Shown here: in pieces, positions 43,550 through 55,310 of the stretch
Layout of the letters: each line of letters begins with the position of its first letter
Position numbering within the stretch: the first letter of the stretch is position 1
Origin: Sipunculus nudus
Taxonomy: Eukaryota > Annelida > Sipuncula > Golfingiida > Sipunculidae
Length of the DNA stretch: 64,000 nucleotides
Direction: 5' to 3'
Assembly: GCA_026874595.1 (NCBI GenBank)
Contig: CM049306.1
Coordinates: forward strand, 53,784,019 to 53,848,018
Translations under genes and position numbers: made by a program
Notes under the pieces: model-generated
Told to the model about the DNA's origin: nothing
Seen by the model: only the letters and a program-made list of their open reading frames with translations
The model's database searches: none

Positions 43550-44195
43550 CTTAAAAAAGAATGAAGGATAAGAAAGTTTGAGTGCCTTCTTATTGCTCAT
43601 ATTAACATCCGAATGGAAATATATTATAATATATGATTACAGAAATTGAAATTCCCGTAGGCTTTACGGGTTCGGTCACGGTGTAAAGCAACAATTAACT
43701 GGGCGAGGCATGGAATGGCTCTGGTATTAATGTCTTATATTTCAGGCAATGAAACTGGTTTAGATCTGACGAACACCTTAGGGATACTCTTTCATTACCA
43801 TTAACTTCTCAAATTACAGGAGAAGTCAATAAATACAAGTATTACACATTGAAGTTGACGAAGCTAATGCAATCATACACATAATGACATTTATTTTGCA
43901 TTTCAATAATACCCATTCATCATTCACTTCTTATATTACAAGAGAACTCATAGAATTAAAACATTAAACTTGAGGATGTTTATTAACAGATTTACATGAT
44001 AAGATTTTATTTTAAATTTCATCCTTTAATTGAAGATATCATAAACGATTTAAAGGAGAGAGTTTATACCAGATGCCATTTAAAATTTAAGTACGAAGGT
44101 GATGACACACACATTTAAAAGCAATCAGTGAGCTCCAGGTTTCAAAAAGAACTTTAGTCCCTATGATATGTAATGCCTCCATTTGATGCAATTAA
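43550..44195. other. No gene seen
   Basis: AT-rich with two similar AGAACTCA../AGAAGTCAATAAATAC-type stretches (43810 and 43945) about 125 bp apart. Confidence 0.35.
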
Positions 44196-44199
44196 TAGT

Positions 44200-44412
44200 C
44201 AGGGGCGGATCCAGGATTTAGGAAAAGGAGGGGTACAACACAGGAGGGATGATGACAAAGCCTACAAAAAGGTCCCCGGGTCAGGAAAAGGTGGAGGGGG
44301 GTGGGGACAAGGCCGAAAAAATTGTCTGAAACCCTTAAAAAGGCTGCGGCAGCTGAACAAGGGGGGGGGGGGGGGTCCAGTCTCCTCGATCCGTTTCTGG
44401 ATACGTGACTGT
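44200..44412. mobile_element. Short MITE with GGGGCGGATCC-type ends
   Basis: Left AGTCAGGGGCGGATCCAGGA; the right end, reverse complemented, reads AGTCACGTATCCAGAAACGG. G-rich interior with a G14 run at 44361-44374. Frames inside are artefacts. Confidence 0.5.
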
Positions 44413-44474
44413 AATGGATGAATCAAGCGCAGATATGTGGGGGACGTGTAAGCCATAATGAACATGATCGGACA

Positions 44475-44785
44475 TACTATAAGCAATATGAATATATATA
44501 TGATACTTCCCGTGATGTCATTGCTTTTGCATACTGACACATGGAAGACATTTAAAGAGATTATCTTGCATGGCTGTTGATACATATATAAATTACCCCC
44601 GGTGATCTGAATGTGGTTTCAAATTAGCCCAGGTGAACTTAATGTGGTTTTAAATGAGCCCAGGTGAAACAACATTAAGATCACTTGGGCTAATCTGAAA
44701 TCATTCTGAGATCACTTGGGCTCAATTAAAAATACATTCAGATTACCGGGGGTAATTTGAAATTACATTCGGATTGCCGGGCATG
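44475..44785. mobile_element. Left part of a minisatellite/foldback element
   Basis: GTGATCTGAATGTGGTTTCA units run forward to about 44660, then the same units run in reverse (CATTCAGATTACCGGGGGTA) to 44770, making a local palindrome. The stretch 44495-44585 is an inverted copy of 45160-45250. Confidence 0.65.
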
Positions 44786-45106
44786 AGTGTTAAGATGATT
44801 GTTTGTAAACTGGAAGCTTTTAGTCATGGTGTAAAAGAATTTTAAGTTATTCATCAACTGATGGTGATTTTTAAAAATTTTTCTATATATTAATTTGAGC
44901 CCCTTCCTATATTTTACACCTATCACGCATTGAAGAATTTATTATTTAATTAAATGAGCGGCAGGCGGGGGGCAATCTAAATTAATTTCCGATAAACCGG
45001 GTAACCCTTGATGTAGCTTGACATCTTTACATGGAAACGGCTCGAATGATTGCCAAAGAAATTAAAGAGACCTGGTTCAGTCAACTGGTCATTACATCAG
45101 TTATAT

Positions 45107-45108
<2 letters not shown>

Positions 45109-45165
<57 letters not shown>
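45109..45165. repeat. (TA)n microsatellite
   Basis: About 28 TA units. Confidence 0.97.
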
Positions 45166-45167
<2 letters not shown>

Positions 45168-45240
45168 ACAGCCATGCAAGATTATCTCTTTAAATGGCTT
45201 CCATGTGTCAGTATGCAAAAGCAATGACATCACGCGAAGT

Positions 45241-45242
<2 letters not shown>

Positions 45243-45330
<88 letters not shown>
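45243..45330. repeat. (TA)n microsatellite
   Basis: About 43 TA units with one CA interruption. Confidence 0.97.
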
Positions 45331-45331
<1 letters not shown>

Positions 45332-45339
45332 GTATTGCT

Positions 45340-46900
45340 TATTGTGGTTTCAAATTAGCCCCAGTGATCTGAATGTGGTTTCAAATTAGCCCCAGTGATC
45401 TTAATGTGGTTTCAAATTAGCCCAGGTGATCTGAATGTGGTTTGAATTAAGTCCTGGTGAATAGTGATTTCATATTGTCCCTCGTCAATCTGAACGTGAT
45501 TTCAAATTATCCCGGTTTCTTAAATGTAATTTTAAATTACACACAGAAATCGAAATGTAATTTCAAATAAGCCCCGGTGATCTCAATGTGATTTCAATAT
45601 AGCCCTGTTGATCTTAATGTGGTTTCAAGTGATCCTGGAAATTCAGATTTCAAATTATCCCTCATAAATCGGAACGTGATTTCAAGTTACATTGGTAATC
45701 TGAATTTAACTTCAAATTAGCTCCAGTGATCTGAATATGATTTCAAATTAAATAAGGAAATTCAAATATGATTTTAAATTACCCGGTAAATCTAAATGTA
45801 ATTTTAAATTACATACAGATATCGGAATGTAATTTAAAATTAGTCCCGGTTATCTCAATATGATTTCAATATAGCCCTGGTGATCTTAATGTGGTGTCAA
45901 AGTGATCCTGGAAATTCAGATTTCAAATTATCCCTCATAAATCGGAACGTGATTTCAAGTTACATTGGTAATCTGAATGTAACTTCAAATTAGTTCCAGT
46001 GATCTGAATATGATTTCAAATTGAATTAGGAAATTTGAATACGATTTTAAATTACCCGGTAAATCTAAGGGTAAGTTTAAATTAAATACAGAAATCGGAA
46101 TGTAATTAAAAATTAGCCAAGGTTATCTCAATATGATTTCAATATAAACCTGGTGATCTTATTGTGGTTTCAAACTGATCCTGGAAATTCAGATTTCAAA
46201 TTATCCCTCATAAATCTGAACGTGATTTCGAGTTACATCGGTAATCTGAATGGAATTTCAAATAAGTTCCAGTGATCTGCATACGATTTCAAATTAGCCA
46301 TGCATGCATGTGGTTTTAAATTAATCCTGGTAATATCTGATTTCAAATTATCCCTCGAACATCTGAACCTGATTTCAAGGTAGCCCGACAATCTGAATTT
46401 AATTTTAAATTACCCCCGGTAATCTGAATGTGATTTCAAATTACATCCGGAAATCTGAATGTAATTTCAAATAACCCCCAGTATTCTGAATGTGATTTGA
46501 AATTAGCCCCGGTGATCTGAATGTGATTTCAAATGAGCCCTGGTAAACTGAATGTTTTGTCAAGTTAACCATGGCGATCTGAATGTAATTTAAAACTACC
46601 TCCATTAATCTGAACGTAAATTCAAGTTACTCCGGAAATCTGAATTTAATTTCAAATTACCCTTAGTATTCTGAATGTGATTTGAATTTAGCCTCGGTAA
46701 TCCGATGTGATTTCATTTACACCCAGTGATCTGAATGTGATTAGAAAATAGCCGCGGCAATCTGAATATGATTTCAAATTAGCTCCATTAACCTGAACGT
46801 GATTTTAAGTTTCCTCGGTAATCTGAACGTAGTTTTAAACTGTTATGGTAATCTGAAGCGGTTTCAAATCAAAGCATGTATTTTAAATGTGATTCAGGTT
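45340..46900. repeat. Minisatellite, about 31-bp unit, roughly 50 copies
   Basis: Degenerate units of ATCTGAATGTGATTTCAAATT plus AGCCCCGGTG. Higher-order repeats of about 280 bp are visible (ATCCTGGAAATTCAGATTTC at 45632, 45911 and 46180). The same unit forms the palindromic block at 44590-44770. Confidence 0.9.
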
Positions 46901-47700
46901 AACCCCGCCCCCCCCCCCCCCCAGCCAAGTAATCTGATGCGTTGTTAATCTGAAATCGCCACGTCTGTTGCCCAGTTATATCACCAGTGCTGGGTCTCTG
47001 ATTCAGATCAGTCACATTACGATATGGATCCACTTCGGTGCATATTGATTGTCGTAACACGATTCCAGCCACGTAACGGCGCAGTATGACACGAATTGAG
47101 TGACAGAATAGCCATAATTTGTCCAATTAGCAGACTCCCGCATGCTTACTTGGTGTGCGCATCGTTACTCAATTCTAATTAATTGTGACCTTATCGCTCT
47201 CTCATTTCCTATTTTCATGGAGACGGTTGATGCTGCACGAATCTTATTGCACGAGCGTACAACGCTCCTCAGAGAGGAGATCCTAGTTAATTCTAAGACA
47301 TACCTATAGAATTTAATTCTATATGAGTAAAGTCTGCTTCCATGAGCGATAATCTTGTTATGTTAGCATGAATTAACACTTTCACTGCCTATGACGTCAT
47401 ATGCCTATAACGCGTACGCATGTCGTTTATTTATCGGTCATTTTAAGCGCATTTTATCGTATATTTTTTACAACGGATTTGGAGATGCGTAGTTATACAT
47501 TTCATCGTTCATATCGCGTGATTTCACTGGGTGATTTGATAATTAAATATTTGTTGTTTGACCAGAAGAAATCGGTCAATAACTCAGTTAACTGGGTATA
47601 TTTTAACGTACAGTTGACTACTATTTGTGAAGTTGTAAGTGAAACTGCGCAGTTCTAACCTTTATGTTTTTGCTTCCCTCTGAAATAAACCATTTTATGC
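46901..47700. other. No confident gene
   Basis: The frame at 47401-47658 has no recognised motif. A C-rich run starts the stretch. Confidence 0.35.
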
Positions 47701-47710
47701 CTATGAATAA

Positions 47711-48134
47711 TGCCGCGTGTCCATTTTTTTAACGGATGCGGTGCGTGTGCGGTCCGGATACGTATGCGGAGATTTTGTGCGTGTGTGTCCATTAATCCGC
47801 GTGTCCACTTGTACGGATGCGGTGCGTGTGCGGTGCGGATACGTATGCGAATATTTTGTGCGTGTGTGTCCATTATATACGTTTTTCAGTGCGTTTTTAG
47901 GTCTTTCACCCTCTTTAACCTCTACAAAATGGCACTTTCTGCATGCGATCCGCATGCGTTTCCGTACCCGCGGCTACATGGTCCGGTTTACAAAAAAAAA
48001 CATATCCGTTTCCGCACGTCGCACGCACTCCGCACCGCATAAGTGGACACACTCCTCCTTCTTTATTCCATATGCGCAATTTAAAACGCATCCGCATCCG
48101 TATCCGTATCGCATATGTGGACACGCAGCTTAAG
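47711..48134. mobile_element. GC-rich MITE with GCGTGTCCA ends
   Basis: Left GCCGCGTGTCCATT and right ATGTGGACACGCAGC are inverted; the right end abuts TTAA. The left 85-90 bp are tandemly duplicated (GGATGCGGTGCGTGTGCGGT at about 47736 and 47815). Overlapping open frames on both strands are composition artefacts. Confidence 0.7.
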
Positions 48135-48344
48135 TCACTAAATTTCATCGTTCGTTCATACTAAGGTTAAACACCATTTAATTGGCCCTTGTATGAATTT
48201 GCGAACATATTGTTACATATACCTGTAATAATTTTGTCATTTTTTATTCATATTTCAGTCATGATATACATATTAGATATAAAGAAAGTTACATATTCAC
48301 TCATTTCAGATCACCTGGTAATGTTTCACCGTGAAAATTGAAAG

Positions 48345-48418
48345 TCCCCCCCCCCCTCTCTCTTTCTCTGTCTCTCTCTCTGTCTCTCTCTCTCTCTGTC
48401 TGTCTCTCCCTCTCATGA
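48345..48418. repeat. C-run and (TC)n microsatellite
   Basis: C9 followed by TC/TG-rich simple sequence. Confidence 0.95.
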
Positions 48419-49158
48419 CCCTTGTTTCTTTGATTTTATTTAGTTTGGTCCTATATTATGCATTATGTCGACGGTGAACACCTGATAAGAAGTTTGTGCA
48501 ATTCTAAAATTTCCTTAAGATAAACCCTGCTATTTAATTTTGAACTGAGACACATGAAGTGCATTTTCCGTACCCTCGATCTCTACAAACAGCGACCGAC
48601 ACAGATTGTTACTCGAGGTAAATGAATTGAGACACTTTAATAAAATTTCAATATATTTATATGTATGCATGCAAAATATGATCAATTTGAAGAAAGCCTG
48701 ATGGGATACAAAAAAATTGGATTTAACTTATCATTACTGACATCAAATATGGAGATCTGATATCATTATTGATAAATTATCATATATATTATTGATTTAC
48801 TACAGTATACGTCTTAAAAAGAAATTTTCTCGAATATCGCGAATTTGGAACCATCGCGAACATTAAACCACATCAGTATTAGAGTGGAAGAAACATAGGG
48901 CATCTAGGCTGGAAGTAAACCCAGTTGTGGCACCAAGTCTGATATGACTGGTGTCATAGGCCTCGAGCTACATCTCGGTTTCGGTGGGTTTAAAGTGTCA
49001 AGTGCAAATGCCCGCCAAGAGATTTCAATGCTAAATTGAACATTTCATCAATGGCTTAAAGTAAAACCATATTATACTCCATCTCGTTCATACGACATAA
49101 TTAGTCTTAGCTGTCTGATCCACAAACAAAACAACCAGCAAAACTGCTAAATGTACAA

Positions 49159-49159
<1 letters not shown>
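48419..49159. other. No gene seen
   Basis: AT-rich, no repeat partner noted. Confidence 0.4.

Positions 49160-49204
<45 letters not shown>
49160..49204. repeat. (TA)n microsatellite
   Basis: About 22 TA units. Confidence 0.97.
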
Positions 49205-49207
<3 letters not shown>

Positions 49208-49405
49208 GGCTTATTCCATATATCTAGTTCTAAGTCAGTTCAATTCTAATATTATAAACCTGCCCCAAGAATATTAAATTTCAAACATATGCCTTTACTT
49301 AAAGATCAGGGAATTAGGTAACTGTACCCCTATTAAGAATCCCCCCTCTCTCTTTCAAAATTAGTTCCGTTCCGCAATACTTTTTTTCTCATTTACGATA
49401 TATAA

Positions 49406-49582
49406 ATGAGAGGCTCAATTTTATATCATCATACGGAATCAAAATTCATAGAACCCTGTATACCGGCTGACGATTTGATTTATTTCGCTCCGCTGAAATA
49501 TTTCAGAATTCTTGACACACAAAACAATAATTTATCGTGGCTTAACCTTATCGATGTTCAAGGGGTTTATAAGCGTGAAGAG
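49406..49582 (+). CDS. Weak candidate first exon
   Basis: Met-led frame with FIEPCIPADDLIYFAPLKYF and SWLNLIDVQGVYKREE ending at GAAGAG|GTACGT, a good donor, in phase 0. No partner exon identified and no paralogue in the window; protein family unknown. Confidence 0.25.
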
Positions 49583-49901
49583 GTACGTTTAGATGAGACC
49601 ACGTATTATTCAACATATTTATTGCTTATTGATATATCAGTTTGGATGGTTGTGCAGTCTGTTGACAGGACCCTTTAAAGGACATAATCAGGAGAAATAT
49701 TATGCCTGTTCCTTCGCACTATCAGTTCATTTTTGCTTTATACAAAGGTTTACCATTCCAGGTAACGGTCTCAGAACACGGTTCATCTGTCTGTTAACAA
49801 TACCAAGGCCACGTGATCAGAAGTTTGACTTTGCGCATACGCGACAGATCCCAAACAATGAGTAGTCCATCCTTGTTCATACATGGACCGTTATGTCCTC
49901 T

Positions 49902-49902
49902 G

Positions 49903-49954
<52 letters not shown>
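49902..49954. repeat. (TA)n microsatellite
   Basis: About 26 TA units with one CA interruption. Confidence 0.97.
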
Positions 49955-49956
<2 letters not shown>

Positions 49957-50439
49957 GCTAGATGGACATAACGGCCTAATGGCCGAATGTAAATTCATTT
50001 TACAACACATTGTGCGATAAGTCCAGGGGCCTGAACTGAAATGACACAGGCGCACAGTGAGACCCGGTGTATCGGGTCCCTGAGTCACCGCAACCCATGA
50101 TCTTCAGGCAGCTGGAACATGTATTACATTTTTGGGGCAAATCAGTTACAGCATCTCTTGGTTTACTGGTGCTGTGGCCTGAACATGAACGTGCAATGTT
50201 TGAAATACCGGTTGTTAGCCTGAAAAGAAAACGGACAACGCAGGTGGCGTTCGCGCTATGTTAATGTTAACGCCTGTGATTGCACCAAGTACACCCGTGT
50301 ACAGGAGTTACCAAACGGTTTCAGAGCAATATTTGGCTTTATAATTTTAGTGTAGATAGGAGACGCTATTTTTCTTGTAAAATTCAACTTTATTTTTGCG
50401 GGGGGGGGGGGTGAATTGGTCTCTTTCAGATTAATTATA

Positions 50440-50590
50440 TCCTATGTACGAGCCTCATTTTATGTCTGTAACTTACTAAACATATTTCTTAAATACCAAT
50501 GTTTTGTTTGTCATAGATTTGTCAGCAACTGATACAACGCAGAAAAGCTTGTTATAAATCTGAATGAAAAAATAGGTGCTCACTTGGTAC
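50440..50590. repeat. Local duplicate (mate 51405-51545)
   Basis: GCCTCATTTT, ATACCAATGTTT, GATACAAC and TCTGAATGAAAAAATAGGTGCT match the mate in order, about 960 bp apart. Confidence 0.5.
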
Positions 50591-50609
50591 GGCCACGGTA
50601 ATGCAGCTC

Positions 50610-50766
50610 CCAGCATCCAGTATCTCGTACGTACGACATACTATCTGTACGTACGGGATACTATCTCTATGTACGACATTCTATCTCTGCGTACGACACA
50701 CTATCTATTAGTGCGAGTTAGTATGTCTTACGTACACAATAAGAGTCGTACGTACGAGATAGATAT
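50610..50766. repeat. GTACGTACG-rich tandem repeat
   Basis: Units of about 22-24 bp, CGTACGACATACTATCT, where TACGTACG is itself palindromic. The last unit is inverted (GTCGTACGTACGAGATAG). Confidence 0.8.
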
Positions 50767-50769
50767 ATA

Positions 50770-51404
50770 ATTTTTTTACCAAGTGCTGCAATACACGTCC
50801 ATACACTAATGCCGAGGGTGCCGCGGCAATCTCAGACAGGAAGGGTCTCAAAGGGCCCGCCGGCCGAGCCTTTTCATGTCGAAGGGTGTACTTGGATACA
50901 TTATTTGAATAGACAATGCCTATCGCTCTTTTCCTTGTTGGTGTAATTGAAACTTATCTTGTTCATTTCCCGAGGTAACGCATGGCGCCGTCTTCAACAG
51001 AACATGGCATACTTGCCAGGTACTGTTTCTCATTAAAATCACCATCGGTGGTACATTTCTGGTTACGATAGGCCTCGTGTACTTCCTGACAAAGCAAAAG
51101 ACTGGGGGCCTTGGGCTATAGAAGACCATCGGAGGCCTCGGTCTCTGCATTTCACAACAAATTAACACTGATAAAACAGTGATCATAAATGTATAACTAA
51201 CCTTTAGGAAATTACAAAATAAGGAAATCAAGAAAGTTTACTGGAACATTTGCTTTCGGTGTGACCAACTATAGATGCTATCTTCCTCATCTCAGTGCAG
51301 AGTATTTATTTTGTGAGCACAATTCATATGATCTCAAAAGATGGATGACGGGTCAGTCAAGAGCTTTCAATGTTTTCACAGATCCGTCATATAACTATGA
51401 TTCA
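50770..51404. other. No gene seen
   Basis: Includes a GC-richer patch at 50810-50885. The minus frame 50920-51231 has no domain. Confidence 0.4.
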
Positions 51405-51545
51405 TCTCTAGGCCTCATTTTCAAGCCTAATTCAATATAAACTCAATACCAATGTTTACCTTTCAATAGATTTTTCACCGAATGATACAACAAAGTAAAA
51501 TCATATGATTAATCTGCATTAAAAAGGTGCTGGATTTTAATATAT
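51405..51545. repeat. Local duplicate (mate 50440-50590)
   Basis: See mate. It leads directly into the 170-bp tandem array. Confidence 0.5.
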
Positions 51546-51561
51546 ATGGACCGGTGAAGCA

Positions 51562-52074
51562 CCTGCCTTGTACATGCTAACCCGACTATCTCTAACAAAT
51601 CTTTCAAGGAAACTGGTTCCGACGGCACAGCGCAGACTTGAAAGAAGACATATTCGTTTTGGCTGCTGTCAACTTTAGTTTCCCAGCTGACAGTTCCCGG
51701 TTTCAAAAACCGGCAACGACTCAAAGGCAAAATGCCTTGTACCTGCTAACCAGACTTTATCTCTAACCAATCTTTCATGGAAGCTTGTTCCGACGGCACA
51801 ACGCAGACTTGAAAGAAGACATACTCGTTTTGGTCGTTGTCCATTTCAGGTTCTCAACTGACAGTTCCCGGTTTTAAAACCGGCAGCGACTCCAAGACAA
51901 AATGCCTTGTACCTGCTAACCAGACTTTATCTCTAACCAATCTTTCACGGAAGCTGGTTCCGACGGCACAGCGCAGACCTAAAAGAAGACATAATCGTTT
52001 TGGCTGTTGTCAATTTTAGTTTCTTAACTGACAGTTCCCTGTTTTAAAACCGGCAGCGACTCAAAGGCAAAATG
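51562..52074. repeat. Tandem array, three units of about 170 bp, open on both strands
   Basis: TGCCTTGTACCTGCTAACC recurs at about 51733 and 51903, with a variant at 51564. In the plus direction units 2 and 3 read NQTLSLTNLSWKLVPTAQRR and NQTLSLTNLSRKLVPTAQRR. In the minus direction they read NEYVFFQVCAVPSEP-like text after a TCTTCTTTCAAG/TCTTCTTTTAG acceptor-like string. Either an exon array or a non-coding repeat whose unit length happens to preserve frames. Confidence 0.7.
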
Positions 52075-52218
52075 GGATATCTCGATAAAAAAATGTGTGA
52101 ACTAAAAATCATGATTTCAATTCATAATATTTTCCAGGCCTGTGTAAACATGCCACCCAGAAGGATTAATACGGAAAATCATTCCAAGCATATTGATCCC
52201 TTCTTTTTATTTTTATAG

Positions 52219-52375
52219 TCAATACATCCAACAGTCAGATGACGTATATTTAAAATGCCTTATTACAGGCAATTCCAATTTATATGGCTTTCACTTTCTG
52301 CACTCCAGGAAAGATAGGACAAAGGATGACGAAGAATTGGGTCATTTTCTCAAACCGTCTTCTAGTTTTATCTGA
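52219..52375 (+). CDS. Candidate terminal exon, Ig-like strand-B motif
   Basis: An excellent acceptor (CTTTTTATTTTTATAG) precedes a frame reading YIQQSDDVYLKCLITGN, then YGFHFLHSRKDRTKDDEE, to FLKPSSSFI and a stop. VYLKC followed by about ten residues and an aromatic resembles strands B and C of an Ig domain. The second cysteine would have to be absent or elsewhere. Upstream exons were not found, so the exon may be orphaned. Confidence 0.3.
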
Positions 52376-54596
52376 TTACGTTTAGTCTTTCAGTTAAATC
52401 TAATTGATACCGATAACCTTGTAATATGAACGATGTTGCATCTTTAAAATATCCAGACATATGCCACTTAATCATTTAATACGACTTAAATATCACAAAT
52501 AGAAACTAACAAGGCCGACACATCCAGGCATTACCTGGTGGTTACACTTCTTGCAGAAACGAACTTGATGTACTGTGAGGGACACTAAAAACAAATTATT
52601 AGTACTGCTGAAAATGATAAAGCACAATTTTTATTTTTTATCATTCTCATATACTTGCAGACCCTTTTGCTACAAAAGTATTCCTGCATGGAGCAATGTT
52701 TATTATTTTTAATAAGATTTATGTCTCCACGAAGAGGAATATAAAAGGTGAACTTTGCATCAATATGATTGTGAAACCAGTAGCTGAAAAAAAAGAAAAG
52801 TTATACGTCTAGACAATGCTTTGCTGTCTTACAGGATCACGTAACTCGATTCTTTCCTCAGTTGTATTAATTATACAAAGAATGAAATGGGTAGCGGGAA
52901 CAAAGCATACTTGTATTGGTTTTACATTACATATAGTGCAAGGACAACGACCTCATTGTAAACCTTCCATGATGTTCGAGATGAGAGATAAAAATACTTA
53001 AGACATTTTTCAGAAGATCCAAAATATGTTTTTTTTTAAAAGGATCTCTAAACCTGGAGACCAGGTAATAAGGTAACATCGATGTATACTTATGGGATTG
53101 CAAAGGAGTCGATTGCGCTTTTGCATAGAATGACAGTTTTTTTATAATATATTATGATCCTTAAATACTGGAGAACTGGTTCGAGACAGTTGATTTGAAC
53201 TTACACAAGAAAACCTAATTACAGAAAGTTTATTTAAACTAAACTTTCATTTCTAGCATTAGAAGATTATTTAATACAAGAGAGGAGAAAAAAGTCAACT
53301 ACAGACGGTAGACTGCAAAAGCTGCCGAAACAGCTTGGAAAGTGTGGGTTCATATGACTGCAGGAATGTATTGCTGAAACACAGGGCACGCCCTATTGAA
53401 GCAACTAGTATTTTTTGGTCGAGTAAATTGCAGTTAAGTTACATTAAGTACACAGTGGTCATATCAGAAGTCAATTGTGCAAATAAATTGGTTGACGGAA
53501 ATGAACCTTTTGGAACCATGGTTACAAAAGAAGGGTTGGATTTTTGCCTATATAACCTAATTTTCACAAAGCAAAAATAACTAGGTTTTTACCAGATCGT
53601 GATTACAGATTATGGTATCTCAAAGAACTATTTTATATAGCCAAATGCATTGGTTTTTCATTTTACCTCGCTACTGCAAAAAATTAATAAAAAGGACAAA
53701 ATATTCTGCTTCTAAAGGGATTGCCCATTTTGAGTTATCGTTAAAGCCCAGCCAACTGCATTACTAATAAAGTGTAGCAATGGTAATAGTTTAAATCACT
53801 TTGGCAAAGCAAAGAAACCTTGCGTTGTATTTTTTCTGTTGTTGAATCGCCCCTCCTGTTGATATATGCTCGAAAGCTGTTTTCCTTTATCAAGTGTTTA
53901 AACTGACTGTTTAGCAGAGGGTTAACTTATCTGGTGTGCGTGAAGCATGTTGGCCATTAGCAGATGGTAAAATTAGCAGACAGTTGAATATAACAGGGCC
54001 CTTTTAACAGTGGCTTTATGCTTGACGAGTGTTTAAATAAACAATTTCTTACTTTTAAAAAGGTTGAATGCTCGAAAGGAGTTCACTAATCAGCGATATC
54101 TAAATTTACATGTGTCAGTGTCTAACCTAAATCGATATGTTCGCAAGGTGTCTAACTCGAAACAGATGCTAATACGGCTTTAAACTGGTCAAAAGCTTAG
54201 AGGAGCTTCAGGTTAGATTTTAAAGCCTCTTACAATCGCGATACACATTTAAGTTATAACAGTGACTTGGTTGTACAATTTCTTTTAATAACTAAAAATA
54301 TATTTATTTTTGCTTAACAATTTACATCTAAATTTGAATGAGATAAGATCAACAAAGAAGGTACGCGCATATGTAAACTATAGAAAAATAAAAGAGTATA
54401 AGGCCAAAAAAACTAAAAGGTATGGTTCTCAAGCGCCGCCCGCGTCAATTTTAACCCCCCCCCCAATTAAAATTTTGATTTTGATTTTATCTTTCAAGAA
54501 TATAAATAATACAATTTATGTAGTGCTTTTTCCTGTTCAGCTAGAGAAAATGGTTATTTTTATGCTTTTCCCTGTCATATGACATTTTTATCAAAA
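52376..54596. other. No confident gene
   Basis: The frame at 53335-53580 has no domain. A C10 run sits at 54456. The rest is AT-rich. Confidence 0.4.
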
Positions 54597-55310
54597 CATA
54601 CAAAATAAACTTATAAACTTATAAACTTATAAACTTAATATAGCGCCTACCTATACGTTTCGGCGGCGCTGAACAAACTAATGGTAACACTGTTTAAATA
54701 AATACTTTTACACATGCCTTTAAACATATCAAAGTCAGAATGTTCCTTTACAAGGTCAGGAAGTTGATGTCACCAGTGTGGAACGATACAGCTGAAAGGA
54801 TCTTGCCGAAAATGTTTTTAATTTTGTGAATGGATATTTATATGGAATTTTATATTTATTAGATGAATGCAATCCAGCTCTTCTGACTGGAGCTGGTGTT
54901 AAAAGATTCTGCAAGTATGATGGACCTCTTCCAGTGAGTAAAACAAACACGAGACAAAGGACCTTATATTGTATCCTTTCACGATTTGGGAGCCATTGGA
55001 GGTCTTTGCGGCATCTGCTGGCGCTATCATACATGGTTGCTCCTCTTATCAACTTTGCGGCCATATTTTGCACATGCTGAAGCTTATCCAATTCAATATT
55101 TGGCAATCCTGCATAAACAGCGGTACAATAGTCAAGGTGACACAGGACCATTCCTCGAACCAAGGTATGACAAGCATCCTCAGTAAGCATATGTCTGATC
55201 CGTTTGATCCGAAATTGATTAAACATTGCAGTTAAAAAGTAAATTACCGCCCGCCCGCACTTATTTCTAAAAAAAATGCCTGAAACCATTCTTATTTGTC
55301 CTAAAAGGAC
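54597..55310 (-). pseudogene. CR1/L2-like LINE, 3' part of reverse transcriptase
   Basis: The minus frame shows the order expected at the C-terminal end of LINE reverse transcriptases: RIRHMLTEDACHTLVRGMV, HLDYCTAVYAGLP, KLQHVQNMAAKLIRG, LQWLPNRERIQYK, LTGRGPSYLQNLL. Near 54775 the frame must shift by one base to recover HQLPDLVKEHSDFDMFK, so it is broken. The catalytic FxDD part is missing; the copy is 5' truncated, as usual for LINEs. The 3' end has the GGCGCTATATTAA-type tail and four copies of AAGTTTATA-like repeat (54601-54640), as in CR1/L2-type tails. Confidence 0.85.

Noticed and set aside
47655-48164. Six overlapping frames on both strands
   Set aside because: Open because of GC-rich MITE sequence with few stops; peptides are periodic.
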